Assembly: GCF_029888045.1 (NCBI RefSeq)
Contig: NZ_JARXRN010000024.1
Span: 40,768 to 104,767, forward strand
Source of the DNA: Luteimonas rhizosphaericola
Lineage (GTDB): Bacteria; Pseudomonadota; Gammaproteobacteria; Xanthomonadales; Xanthomonadaceae
Reading direction: 5' to 3'
DNA: 64,000 bases
The first letter of the stretch is position 1. The number at the start of each line of letters is the position of its first letter. The notes below the pieces were generated by a model. That model saw only the letters and a program-made list of their open reading frames with translations. It was not told where the DNA came from and searched no databases. The position numbers and the translations under genes are program-made. Shown in pieces: positions 45,118-53,372 of the stretch.

Positions 45118-47829
45118 TCAGAACTCGGTCGACAGGCTCACCGAATACGACACGCCCGGCTCGTAGCGCAGCACGTTGACCTTCTGGCCGGCGCGTTCCT
45201 GGTACTCGTGGAACTCCGTGTCGAGCAGGTTGCGCGCCGCGAAGCCGAACGTGACCGGGCGCTCGCCGAAACGCATGGTCTTGCGCAGCACGAAGTCCAT
45301 CGTCACGCCGGGCTCTTCCATGTAGTCCGGCTGGCCGGGGCGGCCACGCGCGGACACGCGTTCGCTGACGTAGTTGGCGATCAGCGTCGCCTGCAGCCCG
45401 GTATCCTCGTTCTCGATTCCGAACTGCAGGTTGGCGATGTGCTCGGACTGCCCCTGCAGCACGCTGCCGTCGCGCACGAACAGGCGCGCGGCCACCGGGG
45501 TGGCGAAGCCGTAGGGCTGCACGGTGTCGTCCTCGTCGGCGTTCACTTCCGAATCGGTCCAGGTGTAGTTGGTGGCCAGGTACAGACGGTTGCCCGTCCA
45601 CCAGTCGGCCTGGAAGCCGGCGTCGAAGTACTTCTTGAACTCCAGCTCCGCGCCGTACACGGTGGCCTCAGGCGCGTTGAGGAAGCTCTGGAACGTGGTG
45701 CCGCCGGCGAAGTTGACGTTCGACTCGATCGGGTTGTCGATCATCTTGTAGAACACGCCGGCGGTGAAGTATTCGCCGGAGCCGAAGAACCACTCGTAGC
45801 GCGCGTCGAAGTTGGTCAGCTCGCCGTCGACCAGGTACGGGTTGCCCGTGAACAGGCGGTCGCTGTCGGGGTCGGTGTACTGCTGTGGCGCCATTTCGCG
45901 GAACTGCGGGCGGGCGATCGTCTGCGAGGCGCCGAAGCGAAGCTGCCGATTCTCGGCGATGTTCCAGGTCAGCGTGAGCGCCGGCAGGAAGTAGTCGTTG
46001 CGCAGCGGCTCCGGGCCGGGCTGGCGCACGCCGGTGAAGATGTCGTACGGGTGCACCGCCTGTGTCGCGTCCTCGTAGCGCACGCCGAGCGTCGCGCGCA
46101 GGTTCGAGGTGATCTCGCCGTCCAGCTGCGCGTAGGCGCCGAGCACTTTGAGCGTGGCGTCGTAGGCGGCCGCGCCGAAGCTGCCGGTGGTCTCGCGCAG
46201 GCGCAGCAGGTCCTGGCTCAGGTTGTAGTCGGAGAACAGGTAGTCCGGACGCTGGTAGCGGTTGTAGAACGGCAGCGGGCCGTCGAGCGCCAGGAAGCGG
46301 AACTCGCGCGACCAGGCGCCGCGGTCGTTGTCCATGTACGAGGCGCCGGTGCTGAGCGTGAGGTCGCGATCGACCGGCAGGCGCCAGGTCAGGTCGACGC
46401 CGCCGCTGGCGACCTCGTCCTCGACCGCGCTGAAGCGGGTGTAGTTCTGTACGCGCGAGGCGTCGTGGGCCCAGTAGCCGTCGACGTTCTCGTAGCGGAT
46501 GCCCTTCTCGTAGGGCACGTCGCGGGTGGCGCGGGCCACCGCCGCGCGCCACTCCACCTTCAGGTCGTCGTACTCGCCGAAGGCGTGGCTGCCGTTGATC
46601 TGGTGGTTGAGCATCTCGCGCTCGAACCACTCGGTGTAGTCGTCGCGCGCCTCGAAGCCGGCCAGGTTGTCCACGCCGGCGCGGCTGCGCGCTTCCTTGA
46701 TCGTGTCGTGCACGTACAGCGTGGTCAGGCCGATGCGGTGGCGGCCCCACTCGTAGCCGAAGCCGAGCAGGGCGTTGACGCGGGCGTTGTTCTGGGTCGA
46801 CAGGAATTCGTAGTCGGAGTCGTACTCGAGCACGTCACCGACGAAGAAGCCCTGCTCCTGGTCGCCGAAGCGGGTGCGCCACTCGTTCTCGAAGCCGGCG
46901 ACGGCGATCACGCCCATGCGCGCGTCGTCGCCCATCTCGGCCGAATAGCCGGCGCTGAAGCCGACGTTCGCGTCCGGATCGATGCTGTCCTTTTCCTGCA
47001 GCACGTTGAGGTTGGCGTTCTGGAAGCTGCGCCCGATGCGGCGGATGTCCTCGCGGCTGAAGTTGCCGAGGTCGACGCGCTGTCCGGTGGCGATGGCGTT
47101 CTGCAGTTCGCGCGGCATCTTGCGGGTGCCGTCGTCGTAGCCGGACCAGTCGTCCTCGGAGCCGTAGTAGGTCAGGCCGCGCTCGCCGGTGGTGGCGCTG
47201 TTGCCGCCGCCGCCGATGCTGAACTTGAGGAACGGCTCGTCGGGGATCGTCAGCGACTGCAGGTCGACCACGCCGCCGCCGAATTCGCCCGGGTACTTCA
47301 CCGAATAGGTCTTCTGCACGGTCATGCCCTGCAGCACCTCGGCCGGGAACAGGTCCAGCGGCACCACGCGCTGCAGCGGTTCGGGGCTGGGCAGGGGCGA
47401 GCCGTTGAGCAGCGCCGAGGAGTAGCGCTCGCCCAGGCCGCGGACGTAGACGAACTTGTCGCCGACGATGCTCACGCCGGAGACCCGCTGCAGCGCTTCG
47501 GCCGCGTCGCCGTCGCCGGTGCGCTCGAAGTCCTCGCGGGTGATGAACGAGGCGACCTCGGCGGTCTGCAGCATCGGTTCGGGGATGTATTCGCCGCGCA
47601 CTTCGACCGCGTCGAGCTGCGCCGGCTGGCCGGCCCCGGTCTCGCCGGTCGCCTGCTGCGCGGCCGATGCCGGCGCGGCCTGGGCCACGGTGGCGTAGAC
47701 GATGGTGGCCTGCGGCGGGACGCTCGCGGCGCTTCCCGGCGATTCGGGCTGCTGGGCCCACGCGCTCTGGCAGGTGAGCAGGGCGGTGATCGCGACGGAC
47801 AGGCCGCTGCGGGAGGGAAGACGTGTCAT
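45118..47829 (-). CDS. TonB-dependent receptor of the phosphate/secretion locus
   Basis: 903-residue TonB-dependent receptor. Signal peptide (SVAITALLTCQSAWA, cut before QQPES), then an Ala/Gln-rich stretch, the TonB-box region AQLDAVEVRGEYIPE, a plug with DAAEALQRVSGVSIVGDKFVYVRGLGERYSS and the barrel ending in SVSLSTEF. It lies 95 bp downstream of the poly-proline lipoprotein, separated by a strong hairpin, and is probably co-transcribed. In Caulobacter a similar receptor adjoins the phosphate-starvation lipoprotein and type II genes. The ligand is unknown; a phosphate ester is a guess from context. Confidence 0.92.
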   Translation of the reverse strand: MTRLPSRSGLSVAITALLTCQSAWAQQPESPGSAASVPPQATIVYATVAQAAPASAAQQATGETGAGQPAQLDAVEVRGEYIPEPMLQTAEVASFITREDFERTGDGDAAEALQRVSGVSIVGDKFVYVRGLGERYSSALLNGSPLPSPEPLQRVVPLDLFPAEVLQGMTVQKTYSVKYPGEFGGGVVDLQSLTIPDEPFLKFSIGGGGNSATTGERGLTYYGSEDDWSGYDDGTRKMPRELQNAIATGQRVDLGNFSREDIRRIGRSFQNANLNVLQEKDSIDPDANVGFSAGYSAEMGDDARMGVIAVAGFENEWRTRFGDQEQGFFVGDVLEYDSDYEFLSTQNNARVNALLGFGYEWGRHRIGLTTLYVHDTIKEARSRAGVDNLAGFEARDDYTEWFEREMLNHQINGSHAFGEYDDLKVEWRAAVARATRDVPYEKGIRYENVDGYWAHDASRVQNYTRFSAVEDEVASGGVDLTWRLPVDRDLTLSTGASYMDNDRGAWSREFRFLALDGPLPFYNRYQRPDYLFSDYNLSQDLLRLRETTGSFGAAAYDATLKVLGAYAQLDGEITSNLRATLGVRYEDATQAVHPYDIFTGVRQPGPEPLRNDYFLPALTLTWNIAENRQLRFGASQTIARPQFREMAPQQYTDPDSDRLFTGNPYLVDGELTNFDARYEWFFGSGEYFTAGVFYKMIDNPIESNVNFAGGTTFQSFLNAPEATVYGAELEFKKYFDAGFQADWWTGNRLYLATNYTWTDSEVNADEDDTVQPYGFATPVAARLFVRDGSVLQGQSEHIANLQFGIENEDTGLQATLIANYVSERVSARGRPGQPDYMEEPGVTMDFVLRKTMRFGERPVTFGFAARNLLDTEFHEYQERAGQKVNVLRYEPGVSYSVSLSTEF

Positions 47830-47874
47830 GGTGTGGCCTTGGGCTGCGGAGGCGGTACGGGGCGACATGCAGGA

Positions 47875-47899
47875 GGGGGCGGCCGTGATGGCCGCCCCC
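47875..47899 (-). promoter_or_regulatory. hairpin between lipoprotein and receptor genes
   Basis: GGGGGCGGCC and GGCCGCCCCC form a perfect 10-bp stem around a 5-nt loop, 25 bp after the lipoprotein stop and 45 bp before the receptor start. Lacking a T-run, it may stabilise the lipoprotein message or reduce receptor expression. Confidence 0.55.
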
Positions 47900-47924
47900 C
47901 GTGGCTGGGCAGGCGTGCGCCCGC

Positions 47925-49391
47925 TCAGCAGGGCGTATCGGCCGACAGGCCGCAGGTCCAGCCCTGCCACCAGGTGTCGGAGGCGTTGCGCACGCCGCCG
48001 ATGTAGTCCACCTGCTGGAAGAAGCTGTCGATGCCGACCAGGCCCTGGAACGCGGCGACCGCGGTCTCGTTGGCGCCGTTGACGAACACGTTGCTCAGGG
48101 TCGAGGTGCCGGTGGAATTGCCGGTGCCGGCCTCGAACGCATCCTGCGCACGCTGGTCCGCGAACGGGGTCGGGCAGGAGAAGAACACCGAGCCGAAGGT
48201 GCCGGTGGTGTTCTCGTCGGAGATGCTCAGGCACTGCGTGCCCGCATCCGTGCCGCCTGCCGGACGGGTCACCACCGTGTTGTAGAACTCGGCCTGGGTG
48301 CCCTGGTTGAGGGTGATCGCGGCGCCGCCGCCGGCACGGCCGACGTAGGTGAAGTTGGCGACCTTCGGGTTCGAGTAGGGCTCGCGCCGGATCGACGACC
48401 ACTCGTTCATGCGGTCGCCGCCGCCGGCGCGCTGCACCACGATGCCGAACTGCAGCGAGCCGTCCCAGCCGGTGTCGGTGTCGAGGCTGTCATCGTCCGC
48501 GCCGGTGACCACGATGTAGCGGCCGTTGACGGTGCCGCCGAACCATTCGATGCCGTCGTCGGAGCTGTTGTGCACCTGCACGTACTCGAAGGTGGTGCCG
48601 TCGCCGACGCCGCCGAGGGTGATGCCGTTGAGCTCGTTGTTGGCGGTGACCTCGAAGCCCGAATGCTTCACGCGCAGGTACTTGACCACGCCCGAGTTGT
48701 CGCGCGGCGCGTTGCCGCCGTAGAAGCCGTCGGTGCCCTCGATCTGTTCCTGGCACTCGGGGGTGCCGGAGACGGTGTCGCCCGGGCAGGCGTTGATCGG
48801 CGCGCGGCCGAGCAGCACCAGGCCGCCCCACAGGCCGATCGAGTCGGGACCCGTCTGGCCTTCGATGTCGGCGCGGGCGGTCAGGGTGATCGGCTCGCTG
48901 GTGGTGCCCTCGGCGTAGATCTGCGAGCCGCGGTTGACGACCAGCAGGTCGGCGCCCGCCGAGCCGTACAGGGTGACGCCCGGCTCGATGGTGAGGATGC
49001 CCTGCTCGGCACCCGCCACCGGCGCGTTGCCGTCGCCGCCGCGGTCGTCGCCGACCGCGACCCGGCCGCTGATGGCGTAGACAGTGCCGTCGCGCTGCGG
49101 GATCACGAAGTTGCCGGTGATGCGCTCGGGCAGGCGGCAGGCGCGCAGCGTGTTGCCGGCGACGGTGCCGATGTTGGCGAAACCTTCCGGGCAGTCCGCG
49201 GCGGGGCCGTCGCTCGGCGGCGGGGGCGGCGGCGGGGTGGTCGGCGGCGGGGGCGGCGGCGTGGTGGGCGGCGGCGGGAAGGCGCCCTCGCCGGGTGAGG
49301 CGACGCGGTCGGCGCCGTTGCCGCAGGCGCTCAGGGCGAGCACCGCGCCGAACGTCATGAGCAGGGCCTTGGAACTGTGGCGCATGGACAT
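47925..49391 (-). CDS. ElpS-like surface lipoprotein with poly-proline linker
   Basis: 488-residue lipoprotein. Lipobox LALSAC (Cys23), then a linker of proline blocks broken by TT pairs (residues 39-59), then a large domain rich in Gly, Asn and Thr that looks like a right-handed beta-helix (LTIEPGVTLYGSAGADLLVV, GLWGGLVLLGRAPINAC, GTTFEYVQVHNSSDDGIEWFGG). Several cysteines probably form disulfides. The start at 49391 has GGAGA about 8 bp upstream. The fold and the location beside a TonB-dependent receptor and type II genes resemble ElpS of Caulobacter, a lipoprotein released under phosphate starvation. A Pho-box-like site lies 122 bp upstream. Enzymatic role unknown. Confidence 0.8.
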   Translation of the reverse strand: MSMRHSSKALLMTFGAVLALSACGNGADRVASPGEGAFPPPPTTPPPPPPTTPPPPPPPSDGPAADCPEGFANIGTVAGNTLRACRLPERITGNFVIPQRDGTVYAISGRVAVGDDRGGDGNAPVAGAEQGILTIEPGVTLYGSAGADLLVVNRGSQIYAEGTTSEPITLTARADIEGQTGPDSIGLWGGLVLLGRAPINACPGDTVSGTPECQEQIEGTDGFYGGNAPRDNSGVVKYLRVKHSGFEVTANNELNGITLGGVGDGTTFEYVQVHNSSDDGIEWFGGTVNGRYIVVTGADDDSLDTDTGWDGSLQFGIVVQRAGGGDRMNEWSSIRREPYSNPKVANFTYVGRAGGGAAITLNQGTQAEFYNTVVTRPAGGTDAGTQCLSISDENTTGTFGSVFFSCPTPFADQRAQDAFEAGTGNSTGTSTLSNVFVNGANETAVAAFQGLVGIDSFFQQVDYIGGVRNASDTWWQGWTCGLSADTPC

Positions 49392-49512
49392 CTGTGGGTC
49401 TCCGGAAGAATGTGGACTGCGAACGCAGCAGTGGAACCGCGGCCCTGTTCCGCCCGTCGGGACGGCCACCGCTGCGTTCCGGTGAATCGGAGGTGAAGGC
49501 TAGGTCCGTTCG

Positions 49513-49530
49513 GTGACAGCTTTCTTGCAG
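49513..49530 (-). promoter_or_regulatory. Pho box upstream of the lipoprotein gene
   Basis: On the minus strand CTGCAAG-AAAG-CTGTCAC: one perfect half-site and one weak one (11 of 14), 122 bp before the lipoprotein start, 58 bp from the divergent site at 49589. Confidence 0.55.
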
Positions 49531-49588
49531 CCATGCGACGGCTTTCGCCGGACGGTCATGCGCGCGCGTCGTTGCGACTGCGCGACAG

Positions 49589-49606
49589 CTGTCATCGCGC
49601 TGTCAT
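49589..49606 (+). promoter_or_regulatory. Pho box upstream of the hydroxylase gene
   Basis: CTGTCAT-CGCG-CTGTCAT, two perfect half-sites at 11-bp spacing, the best PhoB match in the window. It ends 51 bp before the ATG of the 2-oxoglutarate oxygenase gene. Confidence 0.82.
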
Positions 49607-49657
49607 GTTCCGACGGCTTCCTGATGCACACACGCGTGCGAGTGCGAGGACACATCA

Positions 49658-50512
49658 ATGGACGCCAGCCCCCGGATCGAACCGGCCACGCTCGACTGGC
49701 TGCTCGGACAGGTGCGCGCGGGCGCGTCGCCCGACGACGTGGTTGCGTCGATGGTCGGTCAGGGCTGGGAGGAGGACGCCGCGATCGCCGCGCTCGAGGA
49801 GGCGATGCGCGCGCACCTGGCCGGGCACGCGCAGGCGCACGGCCTGCCGCTGCCGGAGAAGGTGCCGTGCCCGGTCGAGATGAACGGGTCCTCGGTGATC
49901 GACGCCGGTGACCGGACCGTGCAGGTGCTGGCGAACATGCTGCATCCGCGGGTGGTGGTGTTCGGCAGCGTGCTGTCGGACGAGGAGTGCGACGCGATGG
50001 TGGCGATGGGCCGCGAGCGGCTGAAACCCTCGTCGGTGTTCAACCCCGATACCGGCGCCGACGAGCCGCACGAGGCCCGCAGCAGCCAGGGCACCTTCTT
50101 CCGCCGCGGCGAGAACCCGCTGTGCGCGCGGATCGAGCAGCGCCTGGCGCGGCTGGTGGACTGGCCGCTGGAGAACGGCGAAGGGCTGCAGTTGCTGCGC
50201 TACGGCCCGGGTGCGCAGTACCGGCCGCACTACGACTACTTCGATCCCGACCGTCCCGGCGCGCACGTGGCGCTGTCGCGCGGCGGGCAGCGCGTGGCCT
50301 CGATCGTGATGTACCTCAACACGCCCGCGCGCGGCGGCGCGACCACGTTCCCCGATGCGCGCTTCGAGGTCGGCGCGGTCAAGGGCAACGCGGTGTTCTT
50401 CGCCTACGATCGACCGCACCCGATGACCGGCAGCCTGCACGGGGGCGCACCGGTGATCGAGGGGGAGAAGTGGGTGGCGACCAAGTGGCTGCGGGTCGGA
50501 CGGCATCTCTAG
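49658..50512 (+). CDS. prolyl-4-hydroxylase-like 2-oxoglutarate/Fe(II) dioxygenase
   Basis: 284-residue cytoplasmic enzyme of the P4H-alpha-like dioxygenase family. The N-terminal 70 residues are helical and not part of the usual fold; the double-stranded beta-helix follows. The iron triad is H191 and D193 in YRPHYDYFDPD and H261 in GSLHGGAP, with the 2-oxoglutarate lysine K271 in EGEKWVATKW. The ARSSQGTFFRRGENPLCARIE stretch is a P4H mark. A perfect Pho box lies 51 bp upstream and the divergent neighbour is a lipoprotein with a poly-proline linker. The family hydroxylates proline residues of proteins; this substrate pairing is inference. Confidence 0.9.
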   Translation: MDASPRIEPATLDWLLGQVRAGASPDDVVASMVGQGWEEDAAIAALEEAMRAHLAGHAQAHGLPLPEKVPCPVEMNGSSVIDAGDRTVQVLANMLHPRVVVFGSVLSDEECDAMVAMGRERLKPSSVFNPDTGADEPHEARSSQGTFFRRGENPLCARIEQRLARLVDWPLENGEGLQLLRYGPGAQYRPHYDYFDPDRPGAHVALSRGGQRVASIVMYLNTPARGGATTFPDARFEVGAVKGNAVFFAYDRPHPMTGSLHGGAPVIEGEKWVATKWLRVGRHL

Positions 50513-50649
50513 TTGCCGTCCGTCGGCAGATTTGTACCGTTCGTCCTTCCAGTCAGGCTTTGTCATCATGGTGTAACCCACCAGGCTCCGGCGCGGTGTG
50601 TGATCGCTCCACACCTGCCACAGCGCCCCGGCGCCGGAGTCTCCCGATC

Positions 50650-51336
50650 ATGCGCATCGCCATTCCCCTGTTGCTGTCTCTCGCCCTGCCGCTGGCGGCC
50701 AGTGCCACCGACGCACCGCAGTCGACGCAGCACGTGTACACGTATGCGGTCGAGCTGGGTGCCGACGGTCGCCTGCAGGACCTGGCGCCCTACGGCGCCA
50801 CCTCCGGCGCGGCCGGGGATGCGCTGTCGGCGGAGATCCGCGACTGGGTGTTCGCGCCCGACGCCGATGCCGGCGATGACCGGGGCACGCGCACCTACCT
50901 GCGCGTGGTGGTGGACGAACCGGCGCAGGGCGGCTACCGCGTCGTGTCCGCGACCACCGGCCCGGCGCTGGCGGCGATGACCGCGCCGGAGTATCCGATG
51001 CGCGACCAGCTCGCCGGCAAGGAGGGCATGGTGGTGCTGCGGCTGCAGGTCTCGGCCGACGGCGCGGTGCGTGACGTCGATGTCCACGCGGCCACCGGCA
51101 ACGTGACACGGGCGATGGCCGGCGCCGCCGCGGCGGCCTCGCGCCAGTGGCGCTTCGCGCCCGAACAGGTCGCCGGCCAGCCGGTGCCGTCCATGCTGCT
51201 GTGGCCGGTGTGCTATCTCGGGCCGGCCTCGGCGCCGTCGACCTGCAACTGGACCGGGCCGGACGACCAGCGCTTCTCGAGCAAGACCGTGCTGCCGCTG
51301 GACCCGAACGTCTCCGTGTCCTACGCCGCGCGCTGA
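50650..51336 (+). CDS. exported protein with TonB C-terminal-like domain
   Basis: 228-residue exported protein: signal peptide (IPLLLSLALPLAASA, cut before TDAPQ), a middle domain (about 25-105) without recognised family, then a TonB C-terminal-type fold (YPMRDQLAGKEGMVVLRLQVSADGAVRDVDVHAATGN ... ASRQWRFAPEQVAG). There is no membrane anchor beyond the signal, so it is not a classical TonB. It may be a periplasmic partner of receptor systems; function is unknown. ATG 50650 gives the signal peptide. Confidence 0.8.
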   Translation: MRIAIPLLLSLALPLAASATDAPQSTQHVYTYAVELGADGRLQDLAPYGATSGAAGDALSAEIRDWVFAPDADAGDDRGTRTYLRVVVDEPAQGGYRVVSATTGPALAAMTAPEYPMRDQLAGKEGMVVLRLQVSADGAVRDVDVHAATGNVTRAMAGAAAAASRQWRFAPEQVAGQPVPSMLLWPVCYLGPASAPSTCNWTGPDDQRFSSKTVLPLDPNVSVSYAAR

Positions 51337-51348
51337 TCGCGGCGGCGC

Positions 51349-52386
51349 CTATTCGTCCTCGTCGAAGGCGGTCATGCGGATGCCGGTGAACGGCGCCGCA
51401 TCGCCGTGCCAGCGCGCGTAGATCGGGCGACGCTGGCGTTCGCGGAAGCCGTGCCGGCGCAGCGCCGCCGCCTCCGCCTCCGGCAGGCAGCATTCGATCG
51501 CCAGCGCGCGGCAGCCGGCCGCCCGCGCCTCGCGCGACAGGCGCGCAAGCGCACGCGCCGGCGACACGGTGGCGGTGAACCGGAAGTCGGCGATCCGCAG
51601 CACGTCGCCGTCGCGCTGGCAGGCGAACCAGGCGCAGGGCGTCGCTTCGCTGGGCCGCCGCAGGTACAGGAACCGGAACGCCGCCAGTGGACTGCGCGAG
51701 AAGCGCCAGTCGAGCGTTTCCGCGTCGCGCTCGCCACGCAGGATCGCGTCGTCGTGCACCTGCGGCGGGTGTGCCTCGGCCAGCGGGGCGTCCTGCCATT
51801 CGGCCTCCAGGGTGCGTCGCGGCAGGTCGCGCAGGCCGTCGCGCAGTCGCAGGGCCAGGTCGAGCGTGGCGCCCCCCAGCCGGGCGAGCGGCGCGGGCAG
51901 CATCCGTTCCAGATAGGGCGCGTGGCGCAGCGCGCACACCAGCAGCGCCATGTCGCCCACGTGCCTGTATCCCAGCCGCTTCACCACCGGCACGGCATTC
52001 TGGTTGGGGAAGCCGTAGACCAGGTCGCATTGCTGCAGCGCGCGCTCGCAGGCCGCGCGCTGCAGCTGCAGCGCCGGGCCGAGCAGCCGATGGCCCGACA
52101 GCACCGCCATGTCGGCCAGCAGCCCCGCGCGCAGGCGGCGGTCCCCCACGCGCATCGCGCGCCAGCCGACGCCCGCGGTCCCGACGACGTCGCCGCCGGG
52201 GCCGAACCGCAGCACCTGGAGCAGCGCGCCGGCGGGCGCGTCGCGATAGAACCAGGCGAACTTCGCCGCCCGGCCCTCCACCTGGCCCAGGCTCGCGCGC
52301 CAGACCGCGACCGCGCCCTCGCCGTCGCGCGCGAGGTCGCCGTCCTCGACGGAGTACGTCGCCTCCGGCGCCGGCTCCGCGCTCAC
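51349..52386 (-). CDS. GNAT-like acetyltransferase of the asnB-acp-nadE cluster
   Basis: 345-residue soluble protein. The first half looks like a GNAT-fold domain of the kind found in polysaccharide and natural-product loci (AAKFAWFYRDAPAG, RLRAGLLADMAVLSGHRLLGPALQLQRAACE, QQCDLVYGFPNQNAVPVVKRLGY). The second half (about 210-345) has a similar strand-helix order ending in RHGFRERQRRPIYARWHG, so the protein may hold two GNAT-type halves. The GTG at 52386 overlaps the nadE-like stop (GTGA). Last gene of the cluster; acyl donor and acceptor are unknown. Confidence 0.7.
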   Translation of the reverse strand: MSAEPAPEATYSVEDGDLARDGEGAVAVWRASLGQVEGRAAKFAWFYRDAPAGALLQVLRFGPGGDVVGTAGVGWRAMRVGDRRLRAGLLADMAVLSGHRLLGPALQLQRAACERALQQCDLVYGFPNQNAVPVVKRLGYRHVGDMALLVCALRHAPYLERMLPAPLARLGGATLDLALRLRDGLRDLPRRTLEAEWQDAPLAEAHPPQVHDDAILRGERDAETLDWRFSRSPLAAFRFLYLRRPSEATPCAWFACQRDGDVLRIADFRFTATVSPARALARLSREARAAGCRALAIECCLPEAEAAALRRHGFRERQRRPIYARWHGDAAPFTGIRMTAFDEDE

Positions 52387-53372
52387 GCGGAGGCCTCCGC
52401 GACCGCGACCTCGCCCAGCAGCACCGGGCGCAGGTGCAACGGCCGCGTGGTGCGGCGCTTGCGCGCGATGTCGTCGTACACCGCCTGCGCCTGCTCCGGG
52501 GTGAGCCCGAGCGCCTGAGCCAGCGCGGCCGCCTCCACGCCGTGCTCCAGTGCCCACAGCGCCAGGTCCATCGCACGGTAGGGCAGGGCGAAGTAGAACT
52601 CGTCCTGGCCCTGGGCCAGGCTGTAGGTGTCGGTGGTCGGCTGCGCACTGCACAGCCGCTCGGGCAGGCCGAGGTGGCGCGCCATCGCGTACACCTGGCT
52701 CTTGTACAGGTGCGCGATCGGCTTGATGTCGGCCGAACCGTCGCCGTTCTTGACGAAGAAGCCCTGGTCGTATTCCAGCCGGTTGGGCGTGCCGACCACG
52801 GCGTAGTGCAGGCGATCGGCGTGGAAGTACTCGATCGTCTTGCGCAGGCGCTGCTTGTAGCTGGTGGCGGCGACGATGGTCAGGTATTCGTGCAGGCGCA
52901 GCTCGTGCTCGTGCAGGACGCCGTCGGGGGACTGCGCGACCAGCCGGAAGCGGTTGATCGCGCCGTCGCTGCCGCCGGTGATCGCGAGCTTCATCTTCCA
53001 GTCCGGCCCGAACTCCGGCAGGACGGTGCGCACCGCGGCATCGCGCGCGGCGTAGGCACCGATCGCCTCCAGCGCCGGGGCGATGTCGAAGGTCTCGGCC
53101 TGTACGCCCAGGGTGTCGGCCAGGATACGCGCACGCTCGGCGCTGTCCGGATCCGAATCGCGTTCGGGCAGGATCAGGCAGTGCACCCGCGACGGTCCGA
53201 TCGCGCGTACCGCCAGGGCGGCGCAGACCGAACTGTCGATGCCGCCGGAGATCGCCACCACCAGGCCGCGCCGCTTGAGCGGGCCCGCGATCGCCTCCCG
53301 CAGCCCGGCGCAGATGCGCGTCGCCTCGCGCTCGCAATCCAGTTCCAGCACGCTCCAGTCCAGCGCGTTCAT
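52383..53372 (-). CDS. NadE-like NAD synthase/ATP-pyrophosphatase
   Basis: 329-residue member of the NAD synthase family (ammonia-dependent type, no glutaminase domain). P-loop SGGIDSS at 42-48, then YKQRLRKTIEYFHA, VGTPNRLEYDQGFFVKNGDGSADIKPIAHLYKSQVY, matching the NadE pattern with changes in the GT-x-N stretch. It is longer than E. coli NadE (275). Placed between a PrmC-like and a GNAT-like gene in a tight operon with AsnB and an acyl carrier protein, it may be an amide-forming or adenylating step of a biosynthetic pathway rather than, or besides, NAD synthesis. Overlaps both neighbours by 4 bp. Confidence 0.85.
   Translation of the reverse strand: MNALDWSVLELDCEREATRICAGLREAIAGPLKRRGLVVAISGGIDSSVCAALAVRAIGPSRVHCLILPERDSDPDSAERARILADTLGVQAETFDIAPALEAIGAYAARDAAVRTVLPEFGPDWKMKLAITGGSDGAINRFRLVAQSPDGVLHEHELRLHEYLTIVAATSYKQRLRKTIEYFHADRLHYAVVGTPNRLEYDQGFFVKNGDGSADIKPIAHLYKSQVYAMARHLGLPERLCSAQPTTDTYSLAQGQDEFYFALPYRAMDLALWALEHGVEAAALAQALGLTPEQAQAVYDDIARKRRTTRPLHLRPVLLGEVAVAEASA

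Noticed and set aside
44113..48006. A 1297-residue plus-strand open frame across gspC, the gap and the receptor gene
   Set aside because: Low-complexity Val/Ala/Arg/Gln composition, spans three minus-strand units; the long frame is a product of GC bias.
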